From Lutimaribacter saemankumensis (GTDB lineage Bacteria > Pseudomonadota > Alphaproteobacteria > Rhodobacterales > Rhodobacteraceae), in contig NZ_FNEB01000002.1 of the NCBI RefSeq assembly GCF_900100005.1, positions 186,001 to 250,000 on the forward strand: DNA of 64,000 nucleotides, given 5' to 3'. How positions within the stretch are numbered: position 1 is the stretch's first letter; each line of letters opens with the position of its first letter. Under the pieces are notes generated by a model. It searched no databases. It had not been told where the DNA came from and saw only the letters and a program-made list of their open reading frames with translations. A program made the translations under genes and the position numbers. Below, in pieces: positions 32,473-40,596 of the stretch.

Positions 32473-33506
32473 CTTGCGCGTTCCTCGTAGTAACCCAGTT
32501 TTTCCTGAAGCGGACGGTCGTGCACCCGCACCAGGAATGCCGGTTCGTCACCGGTGTTCGTATGATCGATCTCGGCAAAGACCGGCGCGGTAAAGGTGTC
32601 CCGCTCGGCCCAGTCAAAGCTGGCGCCGTCGATCACCGACGTGCCCGTGCCGCCGATTACGTGGAACACCGCGCTTTCCGACGACAACGGCGGGCGCAGG
32701 GTTTCGCCCGGACGCAGCATCATCGCGGTAAAGCCCATCGTCGGCAGAACATCCTGCCCGGTTTCCGGGTTCACATAGTCCAGTTCGACCGCGCCTTCGG
32801 TGTATTTCGCCATCTCGCGCAGCGCGGCTTCGGTCCGGTCCCAGGGAAAGCGCATCATCGGATAGCGGCGGGCACTCGCGCCGCGCTTCGACGGCTTCAG
32901 CCCCGAGGCCAGGTATTCCACCATCGAGGCATCGGGCCGGTTGCGCTGTGCCTGCAGCGGCGCCTCTTCGGCATAAGATCCTTCAAGGTAGACGAACAGC
33001 GGCAGGTCCAGCGCGTCCAGCCAGACAACGGGTTCGTCGCCTTCGTGGCCGTGATCGTGCCATTCGCCGCCCGGCGTCAAAACCACGTCGCCACGGTTCA
33101 TCGGCAGCTTTTCCCCATCGACGACAGTATAGCCACCCTTGCCTTCGACGATGATACGCGCGGCCGAGGGCGTGTGCTTGTGCGCCGGCGCAACCTCGCC
33201 CGGAAGCAAAAGCTGCAACCCGATATAGATCGAGCTGGTGGCCTGCATCGCGCCCGTGCCCCGGCCCTGATCCGACATCACCAGAACCCGGCGTTCGGCC
33301 TTTTCTACCGGGGTCAGGTCGCCGGCGCGCAGCAATAGCGGCCGAAGATCGCCGTAGTTCCAGTAGCTGGGTTTCGTCGTGGGCTGCGGGCGTCCGTGCG
33401 GCAAAACCTTGCGCATCATCGGCCATAGCGGCGCTACGCCCGCTTCGGTCATCGCGTCGCGGTAATCCTGTGGCAGCTCTTCGAGCGTTCCGAGTTGCTC
33501 GGCCAT
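32469..33506 (-). CDS. Gentisate 1,2-dioxygenase-like ring-cleavage enzyme
   Basis: A 345-residue bicupin protein. The first cupin has the Fe(II) histidines in PGEVAPAHKHTPSAARII and the later EWHDHG, with RIIVEGKGGYTVVDGEKLPM between; a second cupin near the C-terminus (ETLRPPLSSESAVFHVIGG) lacks an obvious metal triad. This layout and the YWNYGDLRPLLLRAGDLTPVEKAERRVL region match gentisate 1,2-dioxygenases; salicylate or 1-hydroxy-2-naphthoate cleavage is the alternative within the family. It is first in a run with the FAH-fold hydrolase and TRAP genes, divergent from a MarR gene. Confidence 0.87.
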   Translation of the reverse strand: MAEQLGTLEELPQDYRDAMTEAGVAPLWPMMRKVLPHGRPQPTTKPSYWNYGDLRPLLLRAGDLTPVEKAERRVLVMSDQGRGTGAMQATSSIYIGLQLLLPGEVAPAHKHTPSAARIIVEGKGGYTVVDGEKLPMNRGDVVLTPGGEWHDHGHEGDEPVVWLDALDLPLFVYLEGSYAEEAPLQAQRNRPDASMVEYLASGLKPSKRGASARRYPMMRFPWDRTEAALREMAKYTEGAVELDYVNPETGQDVLPTMGFTAMMLRPGETLRPPLSSESAVFHVIGGTGTSVIDGASFDWAERDTFTAPVFAEIDHTNTGDEPAFLVRVHDRPLQEKLGYYEERAR

Positions 33507-33584
33507 TCGTGTTCCTCCCTGGCGGTTGGCGATTGCATCCGGTTAATTAGGATGCATACTTATTATATCGCCCGCTGACAATAG

Positions 33585-33596
33585 TAAGCATGCTTA
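33585..33596. promoter_or_regulatory. Palindrome upstream of the gentisate dioxygenase gene
   Basis: Perfect 12-base palindrome TAAGCATGCTTA, with a related half, GCATACTTAT, at 33554-33563 between it and the dioxygenase start. It may be a second regulator site or part of the promoter for the minus-strand operon. Confidence 0.5.
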
Positions 33597-33617
33597 TCTA
33601 TTTTCGCTCCGCACATA

Positions 33618-33638
33618 TTAGTTATGCACTATAACTAA
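33618..33638. promoter_or_regulatory. Candidate MarR operator 2 (GTTAT-N5-ATAAC)
   Basis: Perfect 8-bp inverted repeat TTAGTTAT-GCACT-ATAACTAA, 25 bases upstream of the plus-strand MarR gene and in the promoter region shared with the gentisate operon. The core spacing is identical to operator 1 at 27522-27536. Confidence 0.7.
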
Positions 33639-33663
33639 ATTCTGGCAAGGAAAAGATCGCAGC

Positions 33664-34092
33664 ATGTCCGATTTTCTGACGATGCCCGGCTACCTGATCC
33701 GCCGCGCCCACCAGGCCGCAACCGCGCGCTTTGCCGAGGAAATGTCGAAGGCCGGGCTGACACTTACGCCATTTCAGTATGCCGCGCTGTCGGCCATAGC
33801 AGCGCAACCCGGCCTGGACCAGGCCCGAGTGGCGCAAATGGCCGATTGCGATCGCGCGACGATGGGCGGCGTGCTCGACCGCCTCGTCGAACGCGGATTG
33901 GTCGAACGCGGCGTTTCCCGCAAGGACCGGCGCGCGCGGGTGCTGCATCTGACCGAATCGGGGCTGGCCCTTCTGGACGCCGCCCGCCCCGTGGCCGAAG
34001 CGGTTCAACGCAGCCTGACCGAGGGGATGACCGACGCGGAACGTGCAATCCTGACCGATCTTTTAAGCCGCATCGCCGGGCGCCGCGCATGA
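33664..34092 (+). CDS. MarR-family transcriptional regulator (island regulator 2)
   Basis: A 142-residue winged-helix regulator. The DNA-binding segment is LTLTPFQYAALSAIAAQPG, DQARVAQMADCDRATMGGVL and DRLVERGLVERGVSRKDRR, with the MarR wing. It is divergent from the gentisate dioxygenase operon, and the shared gap holds a clear inverted repeat close to its own start, so it likely represses both itself and that operon until an aromatic ligand binds. It is closer in length and helix layout to the HcaR/BadR-type MarR proteins of aromatic catabolism than to multidrug MarR. Confidence 0.87.
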   Translation: MSDFLTMPGYLIRRAHQAATARFAEEMSKAGLTLTPFQYAALSAIAAQPGLDQARVAQMADCDRATMGGVLDRLVERGLVERGVSRKDRRARVLHLTESGLALLDAARPVAEAVQRSLTEGMTDAERAILTDLLSRIAGRRA

Positions 34093-34096
34093 AAAA

Positions 34097-34120
34097 CGGG
34101 GCGCGGTTAACCGCGCCCCG
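34097..34120. terminator. Bidirectional terminator between MarR-2 and TAXI receptor genes
   Basis: Perfect 24-base palindrome with arms CGGGGCGCGGTT / AACCGCGCCCCG. On the minus strand it is followed by TTTTT, so it is a good terminator for the TAXI-TRAP operon; on the plus strand it lies just after the MarR stop. Confidence 0.8.
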
Positions 34121-34145
34121 CCGCTTCGCTCCGTGAGTGTTCGGA

Positions 34146-35159
34146 TCAGTTGCCGGGGGTGAAGACGACCGCTTCGGGAATGGTCCAACCCTGTTCGCGG
34201 TAATACCGCTCGGCACCCGGATGCAGGCGGCCGGCGATCAGCTCCAACCCCTGCTCAGGCGTGATCGTGTTCGGCATCCAGACGGCGGTTTCGTGAATCT
34301 CACCGAGGTTTTCCCAGATCGCCTTGGTGACTTCGTAGACCACGTCCTCGGGCACATGCATGCCGGCGCTGAAATTCACCAGCGCGCCATGTGTGCGGGC
34401 GTCGCCGCCCTTTTGGTTGTCGCCATAGACGCCGGCGGGGATCACGTTCGTTGTGCCGCCGGTCGCCGGGTTGATCGACAGCTTTTCGACCGGCACGTCC
34501 AGGATGCGGATTTCCTTGGTCAGGGCGAATTGCTGGATCGCCGGGCTGGGCACGTTTGTCGGCAGGACGATCACGTCGATCTTGTCGTCCTGGAATGCCT
34601 GGATCGCCGCGTCAAAACCAAAGGTCTGCACCTCGATGTCGTCCGCGGTCAGGCCGGTCGCGGCCTTGAGATTGGTCAGCACGACACGGGTCGCCGCGCC
34701 ACCCGGCGGGCCGACAAAGACCTTTTTCCCCTTCAGGTCTTCGAGCGTTTCGATACCGGAATCGGCGCGCGTCACATAGTGATACGGCCCGATCTGGTAG
34801 GACAGGATCATGCCGACCTTCTGTTCCAGCTCGGGCGCGGCATCCATATCCTTGTAGGGGCCGAACTTGTTCACCATCAGCCAGTTGATCGTGGGAGAGC
34901 CGAACAGGAAATCGACCTTGCCCATGGCCGCGTCGACCATGTGCTTGGTCGCGGCACCGGTCGCGCGGACCTGGAATTCGACCCCGTCGACATGGGTGTT
35001 CACGACCTTGGCGATGGCGGTGTTGACCACGAAAGGCGACATGCCCGGCGCAATCGACGTGACCTTGTAAAGCTCGGCCACCGCCGCACCGGCCAGCAGC
35101 CCCGCGGCCGCAACACCGGCCACTGCGGCCCTGCGGGTTCTTTTCAGAAAGTGTTTCAT
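34146..35159 (-). CDS. TAXI-family TRAP transporter solute-binding protein
   Basis: A 337-residue periplasmic receptor with a Sec signal (MKHFLKRTRRAAVAGVAAAG, cleavage after AVA). The mature part follows the TAXI layout: SIAPGMSPFVVNTAIAKVV, ATGAATKHMVDAAMGKVDF, LEDLKGKKVFVGPPGGAATRV, and ALVNFSAGMHVPEDVVYEVTKAI. TAXI receptors always pair with fused 4TM-12TM TRAP permeases, and one is encoded 20 bases upstream. The substrate is unknown; acidic amino acids or carboxylates are the known range. It is the last gene before the bidirectional terminator. Confidence 0.92.
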   Translation of the reverse strand: MKHFLKRTRRAAVAGVAAAGLLAGAAVAELYKVTSIAPGMSPFVVNTAIAKVVNTHVDGVEFQVRATGAATKHMVDAAMGKVDFLFGSPTINWLMVNKFGPYKDMDAAPELEQKVGMILSYQIGPYHYVTRADSGIETLEDLKGKKVFVGPPGGAATRVVLTNLKAATGLTADDIEVQTFGFDAAIQAFQDDKIDVIVLPTNVPSPAIQQFALTKEIRILDVPVEKLSINPATGGTTNVIPAGVYGDNQKGGDARTHGALVNFSAGMHVPEDVVYEVTKAIWENLGEIHETAVWMPNTITPEQGLELIAGRLHPGAERYYREQGWTIPEAVVFTPGN

Positions 35160-35179
35160 TGCATCCTCCCTTGGATAAC

Positions 35180-37057
35180 TCAGATCGTTTGTTGCTTTGG
35201 TTTGGGGCTGAACAGCCCGATTGCGAGCGCCGCCAGGCAGGCTGGCGCCCAGAAAGACAAGACGGGGATCATCGCCGCCGCGCCGATGGCGAAGCGCAGC
35301 GAACGCTGCCCCAGCCCCAGCCGCGCAAGCCGCGGATCGGCCCCGCCCAGCGATGTCGCGAACATCCAGACCGCGGCGAGCAGGCGCAGGATCGTATAGA
35401 TCAGTTCGGACCAGCTGAATTCACCCGCCACCAGCAGAAGCGAGGGCGAAAAGACAAAGACGTAAGGCACAAGCAGTCCGACGATCGAGATGCGAAGCGC
35501 GACGAAGGCGGTTTGCAGCGGATTGCCCCCCGCAATTGGCGCGGCGACGTAGCAGCCATAGGCAATCGGCGGCACGATCGACGAATAGACCGCGAAATAC
35601 AGAACGAACATGTGCGCGGCCAGCGGCAGCACGCCCGCCTTGATGATCGCCGGGGCGATCATGATCGCGATGATCAGGTAGGCGGGCAGCGTGGGCAGCC
35701 CCATACCCAGGATCAGCGCGCCGCACATGGCCAGCACCAGTGCCAGGATCAGGTTGCTGTCGCCCACACTGGCGATCGAGGTCGCAAAGCGGATCGCGAC
35801 CCCGGTTTCGTTCACAACGGCCAGAACGATGCCGATCACGCCCACCGCCAACATGATCTGCGCCGCGGAAATGCCGCCTTCGGTCAGCGCGGTCAGGATA
35901 CGGCCGGGATCGCGGCGGAAATCGGGGTTCAGGATCAGGCCCGTCACGATCGCGGTCAGAACGCCCACGAGGCCGGCCATCGCCGGGCTCTTGCCGCTGA
36001 TAAAGGTCGCCATCAGCGCCGCGATGGGCAGAAAGACAAGCGCCGAATTCAGCCAGTCGCGCGCCGTCAATTGCGGGATCTGATCACGCGGAAGGGTCTT
36101 GATATCTAGGCGGACCGCCTCGGCGTAAACCTGCGCGAAGAGGCCGATATACTTGAACAGCGCGGGCAGGGCCGCCGCCACGATCACCAGCGCGAAGGGC
36201 ATACCCACCAGATCGGCCATGACAAACACCGCCGCTGCCATGATCGGCGGGGTCAACTGCCCGCCGGACGATGCGGCGGTTTCCACCGCACCCGCGAAAT
36301 TGGCGGAAAAGCCCTGCCGCTTGATCATGGGGATGGTGAACACACCGGTGCCCGCGATATTCGCCGCGACCGAACCGCTCATCATGCCGAAGACGGCGCT
36401 GGCCACGATCGCGGCATGCGCCGCGCCGCCACGGATACGCGCCGTCAGCGCGGTGGATATGTGGATCAGGCTTTCGCCCGCGCCGGTGCGTTCGAGCACT
36501 GCGCCGAAGATCAGAAAGATCAGCACGTTGTCGGCCACCAACCCCGTGGTGCGCCCGAACACGCCGTCAAAGGAATACCATGCGATCTGCATGAAATCCC
36601 CTATCTCCATCCCGAAATGTTCCAGCAACCCCGGCAGGCTGGGCCCGGCGAACCCGAAGGCGATGAAGACCAGCGCCATGATGACCAGGGACAGCCCCCA
36701 GGCGCGCGCGGTCAGCAGGATCAGCGCGACCATCCCCGCGATTCCTGCGGCGACGTTGGACGGATTGGGCATGTAGAACCCGGTGAATAATTGCTGTTTC
36801 ACCGCAAAGAACCAGAAGCCCGCATAGGCGAAGGCGGCGATCAGCGCCCCGTCGATCAGCCATCCGGCCCGGCCCCAGCGCCCGTGCGCCAACGGCTGCG
36901 TCAAGGTGACGATGACGACGCTCAATGCCAGAACGCCGAACCGGGCGTTGGCCTCGTCCAGCACGAAAAAGGCGATGACGACGATGATGGCAAGCGCGAA
37001 AAGCAGGGCCAGGCCGCGGCCCAGGCACTCGGTCGGGCTGAAAGCCGGGGCGGTCAT
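35180..37057 (-). CDS. TRAP transporter fused permease (4TM + 12TM)
   Basis: A 625-residue inner-membrane protein with around sixteen to eighteen hydrophobic helices. The small-permease-like part covers roughly residues 1-160 and the DctM-like part the rest (GAVLERTGAGESLIHISTALT, VASAVFGMMSGSVAANIAGTGVFTIP, ETAASSGGQLTPPIMAAAVFVMAD, MGLPTLPAYLIIAI, VPPIAYGCYVAAPIAGG). This is the permease form that works with TAXI receptors. Its start overlaps the stop of the MarR-3 gene as ATGA, so regulator, permease and receptor form one operon. Confidence 0.93.
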   Translation of the reverse strand: MTAPAFSPTECLGRGLALLFALAIIVVIAFFVLDEANARFGVLALSVVIVTLTQPLAHGRWGRAGWLIDGALIAAFAYAGFWFFAVKQQLFTGFYMPNPSNVAAGIAGMVALILLTARAWGLSLVIMALVFIAFGFAGPSLPGLLEHFGMEIGDFMQIAWYSFDGVFGRTTGLVADNVLIFLIFGAVLERTGAGESLIHISTALTARIRGGAAHAAIVASAVFGMMSGSVAANIAGTGVFTIPMIKRQGFSANFAGAVETAASSGGQLTPPIMAAAVFVMADLVGMPFALVIVAAALPALFKYIGLFAQVYAEAVRLDIKTLPRDQIPQLTARDWLNSALVFLPIAALMATFISGKSPAMAGLVGVLTAIVTGLILNPDFRRDPGRILTALTEGGISAAQIMLAVGVIGIVLAVVNETGVAIRFATSIASVGDSNLILALVLAMCGALILGMGLPTLPAYLIIAIMIAPAIIKAGVLPLAAHMFVLYFAVYSSIVPPIAYGCYVAAPIAGGNPLQTAFVALRISIVGLLVPYVFVFSPSLLLVAGEFSWSELIYTILRLLAAVWMFATSLGGADPRLARLGLGQRSLRFAIGAAAMIPVLSFWAPACLAALAIGLFSPKPKQQTI

Positions 37058-37560
37058 TTGCCTTCCTTCTGCGCGAGCAGTTGTTCGTTGTGCCGGATCA
37101 GGCGATCCAGCATGTCATGCAACTGCCGGCATTCGGCGGCGCTGAGCACCGAAACCATCGAGTCATTGCGTTCTGCTGTAAAACCGATTGCACGGTCATG
37201 CAGTGCGCGGCCATCGGCGGTCAGCGCCAGCGTGATCTGGCGCGCATCGGTTTCCGACGGACGGCTTTCCAGCAGGCCCCTGTCGACAAGCGTGCGCACG
37301 ACCCGGCTGAGCTGTCCCTTGTCGATCAAGAGCTGATCGCGAATGTCGGAAAAAGCGGCTGTGCCGCTGGCAGCGACCAGCCCCAACACACGCCATTCAT
37401 TCAGGCGCAGGCCCAGCTCGGTCTGGAAATAGATGCCCCCCGCGCGTTCGTTGATCGCTGCCATCCGGGCGATCCTGAAACTCAGCGCATCGCGAATCGA
37501 GCGGATCGGCGGGTGAACCCCGTCTGAAATCCCTGTGTCCTTGTCACGCATTCCGGGCAT
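37054..37560 (-). CDS. MarR-family transcriptional regulator (island regulator 3)
   Basis: A 168-residue winged-helix regulator. The core is LGLRLNEWRVLGLVAASG, FSDIRDQLLIDKGQLSRVV and RTLVDRGLLESRPSETDARQ. ATG 37560 is preceded by GGGAGGGG at good spacing; a second ATG three codons later is possible, and an upstream ATG at 37650 would run across the operator. It heads the TAXI-TRAP operon and faces a YtcJ-like amidohydrolase across a 88-base gap containing a perfect inverted repeat, so it probably controls both directions. Confidence 0.87.
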   Translation of the reverse strand: MPGMRDKDTGISDGVHPPIRSIRDALSFRIARMAAINERAGGIYFQTELGLRLNEWRVLGLVAASGTAAFSDIRDQLLIDKGQLSRVVRTLVDRGLLESRPSETDARQITLALTADGRALHDRAIGFTAERNDSMVSVLSAAECRQLHDMLDRLIRHNEQLLAQKEGK

Positions 37561-37592
37561 GGCGCCCCTCCCTATTGAGATCAGGCTACGAT

Positions 37593-37615
37593 ATTTGTTG
37601 ACGAAATCAACAAAT
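37593..37615. promoter_or_regulatory. Candidate MarR operator 3 (ATTTGTTGA-N5-TCAACAAAT)
   Basis: Perfect 9-bp inverted repeat ATTTGTTGA-CGAAA-TCAACAAAT placed midway between the divergent MarR-3 and amidohydrolase genes, about 33 bases from each start. It shares GTT-N9-AAC with operators 1 and 2. Confidence 0.75.
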
Positions 37616-37648
37616 TTTTTCACCCTGTCCCGGAAAAGGGAGAACTCC

Positions 37649-39298
37649 ATGACCCATGCCGCGACGATTCATGACGGGGGCACGATCCTGACGATGCAGC
37701 CCGGCGCCCTGCAGGCCGAAGCCATCGCGGTCGATGGGGACGGGCGTGTTATGGCGGTGGGGCCGTCGCACGAAATCGCGGCGCTGGCAGGCCCCGGCAC
37801 GCGGCGCGAATCGCTCGGGGGCGCCTTCGTGATGCCGGGGCTAGTCGAAAGCCACACCCACGCGCTGTGGGGTGCATGCCGCGACCTGTTCGAGGTCTAT
37901 GTGGGCTATGCAGCAAGCACCGAAGGGTTGGCGCAGGCGGTACAGACTCGTGCGGCAGCGCTGCCCGCGGGGACATGGATTACCGGCGGGCCCTGGCGGC
38001 TGGACATGCGCGACGGCCTGGGCATGACCCCGCGCGACTGGCTGGACAGGATCGCACCCGCGCATCCCGTGGCGCTTTCGGACACGACCCAGCATGCGAT
38101 GTGGGCCAACAGCGCGGCGCTTGCCGCGGCCGGGATCGACGCGCACAGCCCCGACATCCCCGGCGGCGTGATCGAGCGGGATGCGACGGGCGTGCCCACC
38201 GGCTTTCTGGCCGAGGCGGGCTGCGCCCCCTTGCGCAGGTTGACCGCCTGGACACCGGACCAGCTTTCACAGGCTTGCGACTATGCCACGCGATACCTCA
38301 ATTCGCTGGGCTATACCGCCTTCAAGGAGCCGATGGCGGACGAAGCGACCCTGGCGGCCTATGCGGATGCCGTCGATACCGGACGGATGAGCCTGCATGT
38401 CGCGGCCCACATCACCGCGTATTCGCCCCTGACCGAGGCCGTGGTTCCGCCGGACGAAATCGCGCGGTTGCGGGCCAGGTACGCGCGCCCCGGATTGCGG
38501 CTGGACTATGCCAAGCTGTTTCTCGATGGCGTCGCGCCGGCCTATACCGCGTCTTTCCTGGCCCCCTACCTGCCAAAGCCCGGCTATGACCCGGCAACCC
38601 ATGACCCGGACGCCACGCTGTTGCTGCCCCCCGAGGTTCTGAACGCAACCGTCACTGCGCTGGATGCGTTGGGATTCTGCGTCAAGATGCACGCGGTGGG
38701 CGACAATGCCGTGCGCAAGGGGCTGGACGCGATCGCCGCGGCGCGGGCGGCAAACGGATCGGGCGGACCGAGACACGAGATCGCGCATAGCACGTTCGTC
38801 GACGACGCCGACCTGCCGCGCTTCGCAGACCTCGATGCCGTGGCCGAGGTGTCGCCCAAACTGTGGATGCCGAACGCGGGCACGGCAGCGCAGCGCGCCG
38901 TTCTGGGCGCGGCGCGGCTGGATCAGGTGCATCGAATCCGGTCGCTGCTTGACGCCGGGGCCGAGGTGATTTTCGGCACCGACTGGCCCGCATCGGCCCC
39001 GGATGCCAACCCCTGGACAGGGCTGGCCGGCATGATCAGCCGCACCGACCCGACCGGGCGCTATCCGGGCGCGGTTGCGCCCGCGCAGGCGATACCGCTG
39101 GACGACGCGTTGCCGCTTTTCACGGTCAATGGGGCAAAGGCGATGGGAATGACCGGGCAGACAGGCGTGCTGGCAACCGGGGCATGGGCCGATTTCATCG
39201 TGCTGGATCGCGACATCCGCACGTCGACAGCAGAAGAGATCGGCGCGGTCACCGTGCGGCGCACGGTTCACAAGGGCCAGACGGTATACGAAGCCTGA
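37649..39298 (+). CDS. YtcJ-like amidohydrolase (amidohydrolase-3 family)
   Basis: A 549-residue metal-dependent hydrolase. Visible are the N-terminal metal motif VMPGLVESHTHALWG, the KLFLDGVAPAYTASFLAPY segment, KMHAVGDNAVRKGLDAI, HEIAHSTFVDD and FGTDWPASAPDANPW with the catalytic aspartate, then ADFIVLDRDI at the composite sandwich domain. The family hydrolyses amides, formamides or cyclic imides; the substrate here is unknown. No signal peptide is present, so it acts in the cytoplasm, plausibly on the compound imported by the TAXI-TRAP system divergent from it. AAGGGAG precedes the start. Confidence 0.84.
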   Translation: MTHAATIHDGGTILTMQPGALQAEAIAVDGDGRVMAVGPSHEIAALAGPGTRRESLGGAFVMPGLVESHTHALWGACRDLFEVYVGYAASTEGLAQAVQTRAAALPAGTWITGGPWRLDMRDGLGMTPRDWLDRIAPAHPVALSDTTQHAMWANSAALAAAGIDAHSPDIPGGVIERDATGVPTGFLAEAGCAPLRRLTAWTPDQLSQACDYATRYLNSLGYTAFKEPMADEATLAAYADAVDTGRMSLHVAAHITAYSPLTEAVVPPDEIARLRARYARPGLRLDYAKLFLDGVAPAYTASFLAPYLPKPGYDPATHDPDATLLLPPEVLNATVTALDALGFCVKMHAVGDNAVRKGLDAIAAARAANGSGGPRHEIAHSTFVDDADLPRFADLDAVAEVSPKLWMPNAGTAAQRAVLGAARLDQVHRIRSLLDAGAEVIFGTDWPASAPDANPWTGLAGMISRTDPTGRYPGAVAPAQAIPLDDALPLFTVNGAKAMGMTGQTGVLATGAWADFIVLDRDIRTSTAEEIGAVTVRRTVHKGQTVYEA

Positions 39299-39329
39299 AA
39301 GGTTCTGGCCACGGAAGACCGCAAACGGC

Positions 39330-40586
39330 TCAGCGGACCACGATCGCCCGGAAATCGTTGACGTTGGTACCGGTGGGGCCAGGCGTGAAAAGCGCGCCGA
39401 TGGCCTGGAACGCGCTATAGGCGTCGTTGTCGGCAAGCGCGGCCGCGGGGTCGATGCCCGCGGCGCGCATACGCGCCGCGGTGGTGCCGTCCGCAAAGGC
39501 GCCTGCGTTATCTTCGGAGCCGTCGATGCCATCGGTATCGGCGGCAAGCGCCGCGATGCCGTCGAAACCGTCGATGGCCAGTGCGAACGACAGCAGGAAT
39601 TCGGAATTGCGGCCGCCCCGGCCCTTTCCGCGCAACGTCACGGTGGTTTCGCCGCCCGACAGGATCAGCGCGGGTTTGGCGAAGGGGCGGTCGTTGCGGG
39701 CGATCTCGCGGGCCATCGCGGCATGCATCCGCGCGATTTCACGGGCTTCGCCCTCGATCGCGTCGGACAGGATATGCGCCGCGATCCCCTGCCCCCGCGC
39801 CAGGTCGGCGGCGGCTTCGAGCGAGCGGGCCGCCGATGCGATGACTGTCACGCTGTCGCGGGCAAAGCCCGGATCGTCCGGGTGCGGCGCGTCCTCTGCC
39901 GCGTCTTCGAGGAAGCGGGCGATGCGGTCGGGCAGACCGATGCCATAATCGCGTATCGCCGCCCGTGCTGCGGCGCGGTCCGTGCGGTCGGCCACCGTGG
40001 GCCCACTGGCCACCTGCGCGGGATCGTCGCCCGGCACGTCCGAAACGATCAGGCTGACCACGCGGGCCGGATGGGCGGCGGCGGCAAGCCGGCCACCCTT
40101 GATGCGGCTGACCTGTTTTCGGATCGCGTTCATCGCGCCGATCGGCGCGCCGCTGCGCAAAAGCGCGTCGTTCAGCGCCTGTTCGTCCGACAGCTCCAAC
40201 CCCGGTGGCGGCGAAGGCAGAAGAGCCGAGCCACCGCCGCAGACCAGCGCCACGACAAGATCGTCCGGGCCGAGCCCCGCCACCGCGTCGAACAGCGCAG
40301 CGGTGGCCGCCATCCCCGCGTCGTCGGGCACGGGGTGTGCGGCTTCGATCACCCGGATGTGGCGGATCGGGCAGGCATAGCCATAGCGCGTGACGACCAC
40401 GCCTTCGCAGGGGCCCCAGAGCGTTTCGAAGGCGGCGGCCATCTGCGCCGCGCCCTTGCCCGCGCCGACCACGACGGTGCGCCCTTTCGGCCGCTCCGGC
40501 AGATGCGGGGCCATCGCGGTGGCTGGATCGGCGGCCTTGACCGCCGCCTCGAACAGCGCGGAAAGGAAATCAGTGTCGTTTGTCAT
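39330..40586 (-). CDS. ttuD: Glycerate 2-kinase (MOFRL / TtuD family)
   Basis: A 418-residue kinase that phosphorylates D-glycerate to 2-phosphoglycerate. The N-terminal DUF4147 domain has VVVGAGKGAAQMAAAFE and LVCGGGSALLPSP; the C-terminal MOFRL domain has SGGETTVTLRGKGRGGRNSEFLLS and AADTDGIDGSEDNAGAFAD. Start ATG 40586 gives the usual N-terminus. It is convergent with the amidohydrolase gene and lies 10 bases downstream of tauC in the same direction, so it may be read through from the taurine-uptake operon, although glycerate has no place in that pathway. Confidence 0.9.
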   Translation of the reverse strand: MTNDTDFLSALFEAAVKAADPATAMAPHLPERPKGRTVVVGAGKGAAQMAAAFETLWGPCEGVVVTRYGYACPIRHIRVIEAAHPVPDDAGMAATAALFDAVAGLGPDDLVVALVCGGGSALLPSPPPGLELSDEQALNDALLRSGAPIGAMNAIRKQVSRIKGGRLAAAAHPARVVSLIVSDVPGDDPAQVASGPTVADRTDRAAARAAIRDYGIGLPDRIARFLEDAAEDAPHPDDPGFARDSVTVIASAARSLEAAADLARGQGIAAHILSDAIEGEAREIARMHAAMAREIARNDRPFAKPALILSGGETTVTLRGKGRGGRNSEFLLSFALAIDGFDGIAALAADTDGIDGSEDNAGAFADGTTAARMRAAGIDPAAALADNDAYSAFQAIGALFTPGPTGTNVNDFRAIVVR

Positions 40587-40596
40587 GGGCCGCAGA

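Noticed and set aside
34097-34120. Part of the CCGCGCGG repeat family
   Set aside because: It contains GCGCGGTT/AACCGCGC, but the T run and convergent position explain it fully as a terminator.
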